The translations under genes and the position numbers were made by a program. Positions 1 to 11,422 of a stretch of DNA of 41,193 nt are shown here, piece after piece. The notes under the pieces were generated by a model. It made no database searches and was not told the DNA's origin. It saw nothing but the letters and a program-made list of their open reading frames with translations. The stretch spans positions 1-41,193 of the forward strand of contig JAHBMJ010000745.1 of assembly GCA_018398765.1 (NCBI GenBank). The letters are read 5' to 3'. Numbering within the stretch: the first letter of the stretch is position 1; each line of letters begins with the position of its first letter. The stretch is from Chromera velia (taxonomy: Eukaryota > Sar > Chromeraceae).

Positions 1-94
1 CCGGGCTGCCGTGTCCCAGGCGTTACCCGCCCCCCCCCCCCAGCCCTGTCATAGGCGGATACCCTCACACCATTACTGGAGGGGGAGAAAGAAA

Positions 95-400
95 GAAAAA
101 AAGCAGAAGAGAGAGATGCAGAAGGAATGGTCTTTGGGAAGAAAAAGAGGAAAGGGACGGAGAAGAAGAAGAAAATGGAGAAAAAGAGAAAGAGGAAGAA
201 GACGAGGGATACCCCCGGTGGTCTGGTCTCACCCCCCTCACCCCTCCCTATCCGTTTTCACCCTTGTTCTTGCCCACACCAGAGCCGGGGGAGGGGGAAG
301 AGAAGAACGAAGCAGAAGAAGAAGAAGATGAAGAAGAAAAAGAAGAAGAAAAGCGAGAAGAAGAGAGAGAGGAAGGAGGAGGAGGAGGAGGAGGTCGGGG
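95..400. repeat. Purine-rich GAA/GGA low-complexity tract
   Basis: Plus strand is almost pure A/G, with AAG, GAA and GGA triplets, so all forward frames give Lys/Glu/Arg runs and reverse frames give Ser/Leu runs. The apparent ORFs here are composition artefacts. It may be a polypyrimidine-rich intron or low-complexity exon of a minus-strand gene running off the left edge. Confidence 0.8.
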
Positions 401-664
401 GGAAAAAGAGCGCTTCTGTGGATTGGAAGATTCGATGATGGTCCTCTTCCTTCTGTCATACATTCTTCTTTGCCTCCTGTCCCTCCGGCCGTGGCACTCC
501 CTTGCACTCTCCTGCCTATAAGAAGAAGGGGGATATAAGATGCAGTCATCATCAGATGCAAGAGGAGCAAAGTATGAAAAAAAGTGTTCTTTTTTCTCAG
601 ATTGGGGAGGGAGAGAGGGCGAAAAGTTCCTTACGTTCCCTAATTTCTTACCCCCCCTCTTAAC

Positions 665-736
665 CAGGGTGAAGGGTCGCTCATGTACAGTCACCTGCAT
701 GAGGGTCTCCACCTCATCACAAGAAAAGAATCTATC
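665..736 (-). CDS. Possible exon of a minus-strand gene running off the left edge
   Basis: A 24-codon minus-strand segment reads as ordinary protein (it includes DRFFSCDEVETL and VTVHERPFTL). It is bounded by an AAG acceptor-like end and a GTTAAG donor. It sits in a longer open minus-strand frame made mostly of low-complexity residues. No family is recognised, and no linking exon has been proven. It could be chance. Confidence 0.2.
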
Positions 737-1482
737 CTTCAGAGCAGGGGGGTGAGAACAGGGAGGTGAGGGGGGAAGCCTATCAATTGCTATCTGTGTG
801 TCTGCCTGCCTGAAGCCTGCCCTAACTCCTTTGAAATTCCTACAACTGACTGTCTGACCGGCTGTCTGAGAGAAGGAGAGAAGAGAGGGAGAAGGGAGGT
901 CTCTGCCTACCAAAACTACCTTCTGTCCCCCACCTAGACCTCCCCTCCAAATCTCTTTCCCGACTCCCCCACGTTCACCCCAGCAGAGGAGGAGGAAGAA
1001 GAAGATGAGACCGGCTGGTCTGCAGGCCAAACTTCCCTCCTCTGCTTGAGGGACTCGTCCCTCTTCTTCCTTCTTTCCTCCTCCCACCTCTTCTGCGCCT
1101 CAGGACTCCTTCTAGTCCCAGCTGGGACCATTCCCCCTTCTTCTTCACTGAAGATATAACCCCCCTCTCCCTCTTCCTCGGCGAGGGAGAGGGGGGGGCC
1201 TTTTTCCAGCGTGGAGGTGCATACAGACCTGTCGTCACCCTCCTCCCCCTCCCTGGCAGAGACAGAGTAAAGTGACTGACTTCCTAGAGTTAGAGAAGGG
1301 GCCGCTCCGGCCCTTGCGATTCTGATTTTCCTTTTTTGACCCCTCCCCTCGCTTTTCTGTCCTATCGCCCCCCTCTGTCCCAGAGTGAAACCCCCCTCTC
1401 TTTTACTTCCCTTAATGGGGGGGATGATGGATCCCGGGGCAGCCTTCAGCCTTTCTCTCAGGACAGCTCTAGGGGGTATCGT

Positions 1483-2328
1483 CTAAGAATTTGTTTTACT
1501 TGGAGGAGGGAGACGCACGACAGTTGGGGGCTGGGGTGGGACTGTCATGGGAGTCGCAGGGTGAGGGGAGAGGGGGGCCGGGGAAACAGGCTGCTCCTGT
1601 TGCTTCTCCAGAGAAGTGACGGGGACAGACGAAGCTTCCTTCCCGGCTGCCACGCTCTCACCGAAATCCCCAGGGAAGATGTCCCATCCCTTTCCCTCCC
1701 CTCTCCGTTGTCTCCCTCTCGGAGGTCCCCTCTGCATCTGCTGTGTCTCTGTCTGCTCATTCATGAGGCTAAGTATCGCCTCCACCAGGTCTCCCCCCTC
1801 AGCCAGGGCCTGCCTTGCCACCTCCCTCTCCACTCCTGTCTATCTTATAATAATATCTATCTCCGATTCTCTTTGCTCCTCCTTCCTTTGCACTCGTGTC
1901 TCCTCTTCCTCCTCTCTTTCCTTTTTTCCTCCTTCTGCTCTCTCTTTCTCTGCCTCGATGTCTCTATTCCGGGCTCGAGGTTGAGCCTGCCTATCTGCAT
2001 CCTCTATCTCCACATTGCCAGTACCCCCCTTCCCCTTTTTCTTTTTCTTCCTACCCGTTCCCCCATTCCCTTTCCCCCCCCTTAGCTCCCCCCCCAGGCC
2101 GCCGGCTGGATGAGGGAGGCCTCCCCCCTGTCCGACTTGGAGTATAGCCGGATCCTGTAAGGAGGGCTGATTGCCCCCCATAGGCCAAGCAGACCGTTCT
2201 TCCCCTCTCCTATGTCCCCTATCCAACTGACCCCCCATCCCCGGACGAACCACCGGCAAGACCCCTGGAATCTGACCCCCCATCCCCGGAGGAGCTACCG
2301 GCATATTTCCCGGAACCTGACCCCCCAC
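1483..2328 (-). pseudogene. Low-complexity protein with UBA-like module, interrupted by TAG
   Basis: Reading the minus strand from about 2328, the frame encodes Gly/Pro repeats (GMGGQ-type units at the start), a Lys/Gly stretch, then a charged Glu/Arg/Lys-rich helix. A compact segment at 1753-1863 resembles the UBA domains of the NAC-alpha/HYPK type: EIDIIIR, a stop, TGVEREVARQAL, then GGDLVEAILSL. The TAG (1840-1842) lies where these domains usually carry Gln before TGV. Downstream the same frame stays open to 1483 with a Pro/Ser-rich tail. No ATG was found that decides the start, and introns may be present. Family membership is by eye from the pattern of A, L, G-D and A-I/V positions. The piece could be a decayed gene, a decayed retroelement ORF, or a gene read through the stop. 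Confidence 0.45.
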
Positions 2329-3094
2329 CCCCGCAGGTGGGCAGAGGAATAGGGGCAGAGGAAACTGAGGGCGGTAGTGAGGCCACGTCTACTGGGGGAT
2401 CTGAAGGAAGGGAGGGAGGTTAGAACAAGGGAGTGAGTGTAAGAGAGAGGGCTGGGGAAAGGCCAGCAGAGGCTCCCCGACTCTGGTAGGGGGCCCGTTT
2501 GATCCCATCTGTCCTAAGCTTGTCCCTTGGGGTTAGGTCTGCTCTCCCTCTACTGCATCCTCTCCATATCCCTATCACTCATTCGCCATGCCCCTCCGGT
2601 TCCTTCCGTTCCGTCTATCACAACTCTCCCTCTGCCCCTGTCGCCACCTTTGCTTCTCCCCTTTTCCCTCTCCCTTTCCCTGGAGGCCGAATTTATATTC
2701 CGGGTGGCTCCCTCCCGGTGAGTCAGCGCGAAGTCCCTGTTCCCTCCCACCTGCAACCCGGCCCCCCCGATGCCCCTCCTGACCCTGTTGATTAAAGGGG
2801 GGGGAGCGTGCCCGAAGCGATTAGAGGGAGGGAGAGGGGGGCTCGGGTTCCCCCGCCCCCGTTCCAGAGTCCCCCTCATCTGGTCCTCGATTCTCCCCTG
2901 TCCATAAGCCCCACCCCCTTAGCTGAAGGGGGGGGTCATCCGTCTGTCTCCTCTCTTCCCAGTCTCTGTCCTCTCATCCCTTTTCCCCCTTCCTGGAGAA
3001 GAGCCCTGCACGAGGGATCTCTGGGCATGGGTGGAGGGTCTCTGCCCCGTCGAAACCTGCAGGCAGAAGGGGGATGAACGCGCGTTCGATACCC

Positions 3095-3749
3095 CTACTG
3101 GGGCGAGAGATGTAGCCTGTCTCTATCTGTTAAAATGCGGCCTCAAACTCGCCGAGGCAGGCAGGAACTTACTTGCAGTACCAGCCCCCAGCCGGACAGA
3201 GAAGTGCACAGAGAGATGAGGGTTGTCGAGCGAGAACTCCGAGATCGTACCGAAGAGCGGATAAACCCTCAGGCTGCAGTCATCGCCGGAGAAAACGTTC
3301 ACTGCCCGTTCTAAGGAGAAGAAAAGAATGCCTCCTCCCCAAAAAGAAACGAAGCTAAACACAGAGCTCATTTTGAAGACAGGTAGCTGCCCATCCATCT
3401 CTGCTCCCGCTCCTGCCAAGACTTCATTTCCGTGAATGTTCCTGAGGAATCTACTCAGGGGGGAGTTCGGATCCGTGAGCTGCTGCTGGTCAATCTTCTT
3501 CTTTACTTCGGGGGGGGGGACTCTTCCCTCAAACCGAACAAAATCTATTCCCTCAATGATTCTCGCCCTGCTCTCTCCCCCTCTTTGCAGCTCAATTCTC
3601 AGTCTGTCCATCTGTTCGGACAGTCTGCCTATCCTTACCTCCATTCTTTCTCCCTCCTCCCGGGAATAAAAGCTCCTCCACATCTCTGCCGTCACATCCC
3701 GAAGCACCTCCCGGATGAACGTCTTCATGACGGGGCTGTCAGAATCCAT
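3095..3749 (-). CDS. Hypothetical protein, two exons, 202 residues
   Basis: Starts at the ATG at 3749 ([16 protein letters not shown]). Exon 1 runs to 3173; a 46-bp intron (GTAAGT donor at 3172, TTAACAG acceptor ending 3127) joins exon 2 (3126-3095), which ends in TAG. The first 75 residues are helical and charged, with a likely short coiled coil ([20 protein letters not shown]). Then come a Pro/Lys linker, a Gly/Phe-rich hydrophobic stretch (around residues 120-145) and a possible beta-rich tail. The frame also opens upstream of the ATG, but there it is only Ser/Pro/Phe-rich sequence typical of a leader or intron. No family is recognised. The next gene-like signal downstream on the same strand is the UBA-like ORF, so both could be parts of one larger gene. 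Confidence 0.45.
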
Positions 3750-3959
3750 GGAGTCGCCAGAGAAGAAACGAGAAGGAAAGGGAAGAAACAAGTACCTCAG
3801 GGGGAACAGAAAGGACGGAGACGGACTACTCTGTTTCTGTGTCTTTTCCCCCAAGGGTCACGGGCCAGTGAGATTCCTTCTGTCAGTTCGTGTCAGTTAG
3901 ACGTCTGTCAGATGACCTCTAAAGAAAATCACCCAAGGCGGAATACAGTTATAAAAGGC

Positions 3960-4403
3960 TTCTGTAATCAAGCTGTTTAAGAAAATTTAGGAAAATTTAT
4001 ACTAGATTACAAAACTTTTTTAACTGACTATTGATCGATCGATGAGTTCCATAGTTGGTATGCAAAGCATTTATCAAAAAGTATTCTCTAAGAAAGGTTA
4101 CAGAATGTGTTTAGCCGTAAGTCTAATGAATTTTAGAATATTTTATGATACAGCTCTTATTTAATTGACTAGTTGATTGATTGAATACGTAATTTTTTAA
4201 AGTCATAATGATATTAAATGCATTTGGTTCAGTAAATATATAATTGATAGATTTGGATACCAATAGTAGCTCAGGAAAAGATTTAGTAATCAGACCGTAA
4301 TACGGTATGCTTATGTTTTTTAACGTTTTCTTTTAGCCCGTACGTCATAATTAATACACTCACATTGTCTCACAAGAGTCGGGTGACAGGACCTTAGTCA
4401 CTT
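3960..4403. other. AT-rich intergenic island
   Basis: Sharp drop in GC with frequent stops in all frames, short TTGATTGA-type repeats and no coding signal. It ends abruptly at a GC-only hairpin (4405-4421). It separates the minus-strand block from the plus-strand gene at 4.8 kb. Confidence 0.7.
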
Positions 4404-4404
4404 C

Positions 4405-4421
4405 CGCGCGCTTTGCGCGCG
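4405..4421. repeat. GC-only perfect hairpin at the edge of an AT-rich island
   Basis: CGCGCGC, loop TTT, GCGCGCG: a 7-bp perfect stem. The same design with an AAA loop occurs at 30786-30804, also at the downstream edge of an AT-rich island. Confidence 0.7.
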
Positions 4422-4614
4422 CACTCACTTGTTAATATTAATAATAACGCGTCCGACATGCACGGACCCCGGCCGGGCCACACTATGCATATGCAGCACC
4501 GGCCGGCCCGTCATGGCCCGTCTATACGATCGCGAGTTCTACTGCTCCTCACTGCGGCACTGCTCAGTGTGTTTGTCGTAGCGGTCCACCCCTGGCTGAG
4601 AAGAACTCCAGACT

Positions 4615-4782
4615 ATGGACACGCTGCAGCCGTATGAATTTGCCATTCCAACGATTGACCTTGATCATGAGCCTCGAGTCTGTCTCTTCTGTACAGCTAC
4701 ATGTCCCATGTCTGATCGAGGCGTACGTCTGCATGGAGTGATGCCATCACTGGCTGAGGTGGCTCAGGGGATCATTGACTAA
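4615..4782 (+). CDS. Small ORF, 55 residues, Cys-containing, unknown
   Basis: ATG at 4615 (MDTLQPYEFAIPTIDLDHE) reads to TAA at 4780-4782. Composition looks like real protein rather than low complexity. It has a C-x2-C-x3-C cluster (CLFCTATC) followed by a His, and a Gly/Val/Leu-rich end. An in-frame TGA lies shortly before the ATG. It overlaps an upstream ORF in another frame (ATG 4458, 59 residues) with one hydrophobic segment (VLLLLTAALLSVFVVAV). It lies about 55 bp before the start of the next gene, so it may be an upstream ORF in that gene's leader, a separate micro-gene, or a transposon relic. No family is recognised. Confidence 0.3.
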   Translation: MDTLQPYEFAIPTIDLDHEPRVCLFCTATCPMSDRGVRLHGVMPSLAEVAQGIID

Positions 4783-4838
4783 CTCTCTTGAAGCATGCGC
4801 ATTGGCCACCTCTTCCCGCTTCTAAGTCTCTGTCCGAA

Positions 4839-7800
4839 ATGGTGGCTGATGAAGACGACCTAGACGCTTTGGTAAGCGAGTTGTCCTTCAGGCTGAGTGT
4901 TCCTCTCGCCTCCTTCTCTTTCCCCTCCCCCATCTTCCCTTTCTGTCCTTCATCCTTTGTCCTCTCCCCTTCCCCCCTTGCTTCCGTTCAGATTGAGGCG
5001 AAACACCCTGAGATTGAGGCCCGACAAAGGGCCCTCCAACAGGAACGTCAGCTTGACAGAGAGCGATCCTCTCCCAATCCGACGTCTTCCTCTCCTCGCC
5101 CAAGGGCCCGCTCCCCCTCGGGCAGAACCCAACCATGGATCGAGGAAGAGGACCCCGGGGGACCACAAGGCAGGGCTGCAGGCACAGGAGCTCCTTGGAG
5201 GACTGCGGCAGAAAGCACATCCCCCCCTCCCCCTTCCCGCCCCGTGGTGCAACTTCAACCAAGCCCGCCAGTGCCCAGAGACCTTCTCAAGGAGGGCATT
5301 CGCGTCGTTCTGAAGAGAACGAAGGCAAAGCGCCCCCCGCCCTCGGCCTCTTCTTCCAGCAAGCCGCCAAACCATGAAGCCTCTGCTTCTGCTTCTGCCT
5401 CGAGTAATCCTCCGCCCCCACCTCCGCCCCGCCCCTCTCCGCCCCCCCCTGCCTACGCTGCCTCCCCGCCATCACACCAGACTTTCGTGCCGAGGACAGC
5501 AGATCATCATCGCCCAGGTGCCTTCATGCCCCCTTTTCCTGCCTTTGGAGCCTCCAATCCTCCCATTCACGCACAATTCCCGCACGCACCTTCACACACG
5601 GACCTCCAGGAACCTGAAAGAGCAAGTGCAACAAATGGGGTCGGGTTTCGTTCACCCACCCCTCCACGTCCACAGGCGAAAAGCTTCTATGATACTCTTG
5701 CACCCCCACGGAAACAGCCGCACCCTCAGGCATCGGATGGAGCTGCGGTCCCTGGCAGCATGAGCTCGGAAGCACCAGCGGCAGCAGCAGCAAAGGCGGG
5801 ACCCCCACTTGTCCGCTCACCCCCCCCCTCCCCGAGCCAACCCTCGCGGGTCTCGTCACGGCCTCGGAGTCCTCTGGGACCCTCGTCTAGTCTGGGTGCA
5901 CCGGGTGAGTGGGCACCTCGGAGGGAGACTCTATTTGTCGTGTCACCCCTTTTCTTTTTGAGTCTGTGTCTGTCTCTGTCTCTCTGTCTGTGTCCAAGTT
6001 GAGTCGATCTTCTCGAAGCCCCCTATTCTCCAAGTGTCCTCTTGACGATATTTTCTGTCAATTCTCCGTCATACATATTCCTGCCGTGCAGGTGCTGGAC
6101 GGCGCGTCTCTTTCGGAGAGCGTCTGGAGAAGTGCTTCGAGAAAGAGGACCTCGTGACGGAAATCGGTGAGGTGTCAGGGAGAGAGTGAGTGAATGAGTC
6201 ATTCTTGTCGCTTCACGCTGCCCGTCCTGTGGTGTTGTGATGTGTTGTGTTGGGAGGATATGACTATTCGAGGATTGTGTGCGCCCTCTTGGGGTCTCGA
6301 ACAATGCTCTGTTCTCTCTGCCTTCTCTGACTCTTCCGCGTCTCTTTCTGTTTGTGTCTTTGAAGTCAGTCAAACATTTTCATTACGCCAGCGTCTGCAT
6401 GCAGCTAGGAAAGACTTGTCACTCCTCATGAGACGCGGTGGGGGGTTCAACGGATGATCGCATGCCCCCGCTCTTCTCTTCCCTTATGTGTCTGTGCATG
6501 TTCTCCTCAGCTCGCGCGGCTGAATCCAGAGAGAAGGTAGAGCCGATGGAACTGAAGGAGTGGACTCTCCGCTCTCGGATCCTGTCAGTCAGTCAGTCCG
6601 TCAGTACTTGACGAGTTGCATGCATCGTACGTGGAGCTGGCTGTTGGACTCCTTGCACTCAACTCAGTCAACGTTTGCCTGACTGCATTCCTGTCTGCTC
6701 TATCTGCGGTCCTATGGATAGTTGAGAAGTCAAGTTTCCTCGTGAGCTCTGTTGTCTGCTGGTGTCTTTTGTCTGTTGTTGACACTCGTCCGTTTTGAAT
6801 TCTTTTTCTTTCCGCATGCAGTCCCGACGAGACTCTCGGCCCCCTCCTAGAGAGTTGGGCCAGAGGCCCGAAGTGGAAGGCGAAGGTTGAAGACTGGAGG
6901 CACAAGGGGGTGCTTGTTAGTGCCTTGGCAGCGTGCTTCCACGAGCACTGCTCTTCGTACGGGATCCTCCAAGAATCTCCCGAGTCCTCCGAGAAGGAGG
7001 AAAAGGAGAAAAAAGAGGAGGAGAGAAACTCATTTCTGCTGGGGGATTTGAATGCAACGCCTTTCGATGGTCTGGGTCTTGATAGGAAGATTGTGCTGGA
7101 TGTGCACTACCAGTCACTTCGGAACATTTTTGGCTGTCGAGAACTGCTCTTTCGGGAAGCGCTCAGGCGAGTTGGTGGCAAGGGGTGCATGACAAGGGCT
7201 GCCAGTTTGTTTGTTATTTCGTTCGCTGGAATCGCACACGAAGCCCCTAGCCAGATGTTCTGGATCATTTCTGTAAGCGAATGTTTGTTGTTTTCTGTTT
7301 GTGGATTGTAGGGCCGATTGAGGTCATATAGGAATGTGTGCGTGCCAGGGTTGCGGTGTCCTTTGGAGCGCCGCCAAAAAGAGAAGGCACGACAAGACAA
7401 AACGAGATGCATTTTTTGACATGAGGAATTTCTCTCTGCTTGTGTTCCTCTCTTTTGATCTGCAGAATTCTTCTGACTTCCCACGCAAAGCCGATAGGGA
7501 ATGACCGCACCGCCAGCCTCATTCGTTCTCCCCAAGGGTCCTCCTCTCTCACAGGGGCCCTGGACCCATCCGTTCTCCTTGCTTTGAGGGAGAGCTTGCC
7601 CTCTCGGTTGAGTGACACAAGAGACGACCACCCGGGCCGACTGAGCAGACCAGAGGACTATTCTGATGAGGCCCATTGTCCTTCGGGAAGTGACGGGGGG
7701 TCATCTGCTGGCGGATCCCTCATCTCTCCATCGCCCATGCAGCCGATGCACTCGCCCCCCGGTCCCCCCCTATCTCCCCTCTTCTCTCCATCCAAACGCA

Positions 7801-10800
7801 AGGACCTCCACCCACGCGCCTTCCAGAAACTTGCGCGTGAGGACCGGGAAGAAGTCCAGGATGCACTCGGTACGTATTTCTTCGCATGTCGTTCCGTCTA
7901 CCTTGCTTCTCTTCTCTTCTCTGCGTTTCCCTCAAGATGCCTGCCTGCCTGCGTAATGGTTTCAACAGAATTAAAGAGATCACCTTCTCCTCGTGCATGA
8001 GTGAGTGACGAGGAAACGAAAAAACAAAAACCGGTGCGGAAGATCGGTCGAAACACCGAAAGCACAATTGCAGCTGTCTGTCTGACATTAATCCCATTCT
8101 TATTCCGATTCCATGTTCCATCTCATCCTCTCCCTCCCTTCCTCTCTCTCGCTGTCTTCACATTCCTTCCTCCTCCTCCCCACCAAGCAGGCGTCTCCAA
8201 GGCCTCCGAAGATGACGATGAGGAGATGCCATTGGTAATTGAGGGGAGGGAGAGGGACTCTTCGGGTTTGTGCCCTGTCTTGCCGGACCCTTTCGATCTC
8301 GACTCAGAGATGGTGGACGTCTGCCCATCTTCTTCCTCTTCTTCTTCGTCTTCATCCTCGAGACTGCCTGCGCCTGGTCAAGAGCAGAATTCCCGAAAGA
8401 GATCTTCAACGACTCAAGAGGGCGTTGCCTTGACTTCTGCCACGTCTCGGAGTCCCGACCAACCTCTCGAGTCGAGCGCTGCAAAGGTGCCGCGACGAGG
8501 AGCTCATCCACCAGCCGCACAGGAGCCCGACCTCGAGAAGGAGACGCACAGCGACCGGAAAGGCAAGGAGAAGAAGGACAAGGAGAAAGACAAGAAGGTC
8601 AACGGACTGCGAGACGGAGAAGTCGAACCTGTCGGCGGTGGTGGTGCAAGAGGAAGAGGAAGCGGATTCGGCTTCAGGGGGCATGAAAGTGATGAACGCC
8701 TTGAACGGACTGCCGACGTTCAGATGGAGAACGCGGACAGATCTGGAAAGACATCCATGTCATTTGCAGGCGCAGGTACGAACGCAATCTCACCGTCAGA
8801 CGCTGTGTCTGTCTCGCGCTTTGCCAATGGCAGCGCTGCACCCAAAAGGCCCGCCAGGCATTTGTCTGGAGTCGAGTCGAGGCATGACCGTCCCTCCCAC
8901 ACAAGCCCAGTCCCTGCAGACGATCGTTTGAACTCCTCAGGGAAAACCTCCCCTGAACCTTCCGCTTCATTCGAGGCAGTCGCCCCATCGCCTTCCCGGC
9001 ATGGAATTGCAGCTGGAAGAGACGATGCGTCCTCCTCTGGCACACAAAAGAGGAAGAGGGAGACGGCGCCTCCTTCCCATCCTGGTCCGTCAGCGGACAG
9101 GACGTCTTCCGTGTCAGTGCCGGGTCCCTCCTTTAGCCTTTTGAGTTCTCCGAAGATCATTGCAGATCAGAGAGAGTCTCCTTTCTTCCTTATAGACCAA
9201 CGAGAATCCCCGCTTGCTCTCGACGTTCCCCCTTCTGCCCCCATCTTCTTCGCTCCACAGCCCTCTCCGCCACCCCCTTCCGGTGGGCAAAAAGGAGAGA
9301 CAGAAAAAGAGAAGGAACCGAAGAAGGGGGCAGGGTCAGAGCAGGGAGAGGAAAAGCCCAAATTGAAGAGAGGGAGGAGTCTTCTAAGCTTTGCAGCTAT
9401 CCGGCAGGTCAAAGGAGGGCTGAATTCCTCTTCGAACTCTGTCTCATCTTCTGTTGCTGGGAGTGCTGCAGAAAAGCAGGCTCAGAGTGCTGTCCCTTCT
9501 TCTTCTTCAGGTCTTCCTGGACCCCCTCCAGGTCTCGCGTCCCGCCCCTCTTCTTTCCATTCTCTCCCGTCTTCTGCTGATCTCCCCATCCCCTTTTCTT
9601 CACACGTTCGCTCTGCTCCTGTAGATTCGTCTTCCGTTCCTGCTGAGCCCCCTCTTCCCCCCCCTCCTGCTGCTGCTTCCTTTCGTGCTGAAGATTCTGC
9701 TGCTTCTGTGCGTCAGGCTTCTCCCAATGCCTCTGTACACCGCCCCTCTCTCTCTCCTTCTCAATCTCTCAGCGAGCAGACTCTGTCCACAAATCTCCAA
9801 AAAGAGAGTGAAAAGAAAAGGGAACAAGGAAAGGAAAAAGCCAGCCAAGTGAATTTCGAAAAGGAAAAACCAAAAGAAAAGGATGGACAAGAGAGTTCCG
9901 CGTCTGTCGTTCCTCTCCGTGCTCGTGCTGCCCCAAAGACCAGTCAGTCCAGTCAGAAGAGCACAAAGTCGTCCAAGCGCCTCTGCTTTCGACCTCAAGT
10001 ATGCCTGCAGAATCAACAGCAGGGACAGGGAGTCCCTGAGCAGCGCTCAGAAAAAGAACCAGAGGTGACCTCGAGTCCCACCCCTGTGCCTCCTGCTTCG
10101 ACAAACTTCGACGGACAAAAGCGTAAAGAGGGCGAGCAACAACAAGGCGACAAAAGTGAACCAAGAAGGGAGGCAGGTGAGAAGAAAACAGATGTGGAGG
10201 AAAAGAAAGATGTAGAGAGCGAAAAAGAGGATCAGATGTCAACACAGCCCCCTTCTTTGCCGGCTTCCCTTTTTCCGCACCTTGTAAATAACGCGTCCTC
10301 CCCCCCCCCCCAACATTTTTCCCGCTGGTGTTTCCGTGTCTCTTCCCCCACCCCGACTCAAAAGCAGGGCAGAGGTAGACAAGGAGCGCCGTCTTCACTC
10401 TGCCCTGGAAGAAAAAGAACGAGAGACTCAGAGTCCGTCTCACGCGAGAGATGGTCGCGTTCCTTCTGGCAGAGATGTCCACGATCGTTAAGAACGAGAC
10501 CGGTACGTGCCAACAGCCAGAGACGTTCGCAATCTCCACAGAAGAGACGGCTATGCGCCGCCAAGCAGAGATGTCCGCGATCGCCCTGAACGAGACGGCT
10601 ATGCGCTGCCAAGCAGAGATGTCCGCGATCGCCCTGAACGAGACGGCTATGCGCCGCCAAGCAGAGACGTTCGCGGTCGAGACAGCAGAGACGCTTACTT
10701 GCCGCCGGGCAGAGATGTCCGCGATCGTGATCATATCCCTCATCATTTACGCGATCGTGAAAGCAGCGAACGCCGTGATCGAGACAGCCGAGGTGGCCAC

Positions 10801-11019
10801 GCTCGTTTTGCCATGGATGTCCACAATCATGATGCAAGAGACGGACGCAGTCACTCTCGACAACGACATGACCACTACCGAGGCGGCCCGGAACATCGGG
10901 GAGGATCCGCACAGCGATTCGGGGGCGCGAGAAAGGACGCACATCATCCAAGAGAAAGCGGTATGAAAACAAGATTTGATCCAGGTTTTGAAGGTGGCCG
11001 TGTATTTGAATGGAAGTAG
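4839..11019 (+). CDS. Multi-exon Ser/Pro-rich protein with Arg/Asp-rich repeat tail, unknown function
   Basis: Exons joined in phase: 4839-4871 (MVADEDDLDAL), 4992-5904, 6092-6166, 6511-6583, 6822-7272, about 7486-7869, and 8191 onward. A last exon begins at 10368. Exon 2 is Pro/Ser/Ala-rich. Exon 5 is the most globular part (LESWARGPKWKAKVEDW, then LNATPFDGLGLDRKIVLDV), but I recognise no domain. The acceptor for the sixth exon is uncertain: TGCAG at 7465 gives a stop, whereas AAAG at 7485 keeps frame. Exon 7 is about 2 kb of Ser/Pro/Lys/Glu-rich sequence with a poly-Ser run. Its donor is either GTAAAT at 10282 or GTCAAC at 10238; only the latter leads into the frame of the 48-bp repeats, which then meet a TAA at 10489-10491 before reading on to TAG at 11017-11019. 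A nuclear or RNA-associated role is only a guess from the low complexity and Arg/Asp tail. Confidence 0.6.
10441..10735 (+). repeat. 48-bp coding tandem repeats (RDVRDRPERDGYAPPS type)
   Basis: About five units of 48 bp (16 codons), the two central ones nearly identical, give RDVRDRPERDGYAPPS-like peptides in frame 1. Period is a multiple of three, and the neighbouring sequence in the same frame keeps the Arg/Asp/Gly/His bias to 11019. That makes frame 1 the likely coding frame, although other frames are also open through the repeats. A TAA at 10489-10491 falls at the Pro position of one unit (HDR-stop-ERDRYVP). Confidence 0.75.
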
Positions 11020-11422
11020 GCAAAAAGTTAGACTCTTACAGTCAGACTATAAAATTTGTAAGGTGTCATTGAAGGTGACTAGGAAAGCGAATTTCCCAAT
11101 TAAGTTGAATTAACTTTAAAGCCTCTAATTGATTCATAAATGTGTATGCATCCTATACAAGATGTCGTGAATGTTTTATTGTAAGTGTATGATCTGATTA
11201 AAGGGATGATATACGTACATACTGTGTTCACCAATTATTATGATTAATTATATATTTGAAAAAATGTAAGAGATATTAGTTTCAAACTAGGCCTGCAAGG
11301 CTAGCTGCAAGGGGTGCTTAGTTTTATCCCTAGCCGTGTTTTACCCCATTCATTCAAAAGTGTTTAGTCACAGCTAAGTCACTTAATTGTGATTGGAATA
11401 TATTCAATTATCTCATGAAGTG

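Noticed and set aside
11-1240. Lys/Glu, Ser and Pro-rich ORFs on both strands
   Set aside because: They follow from the purine-rich tract and CT-rich sequence; no starts, motifs or consistent splice sites.
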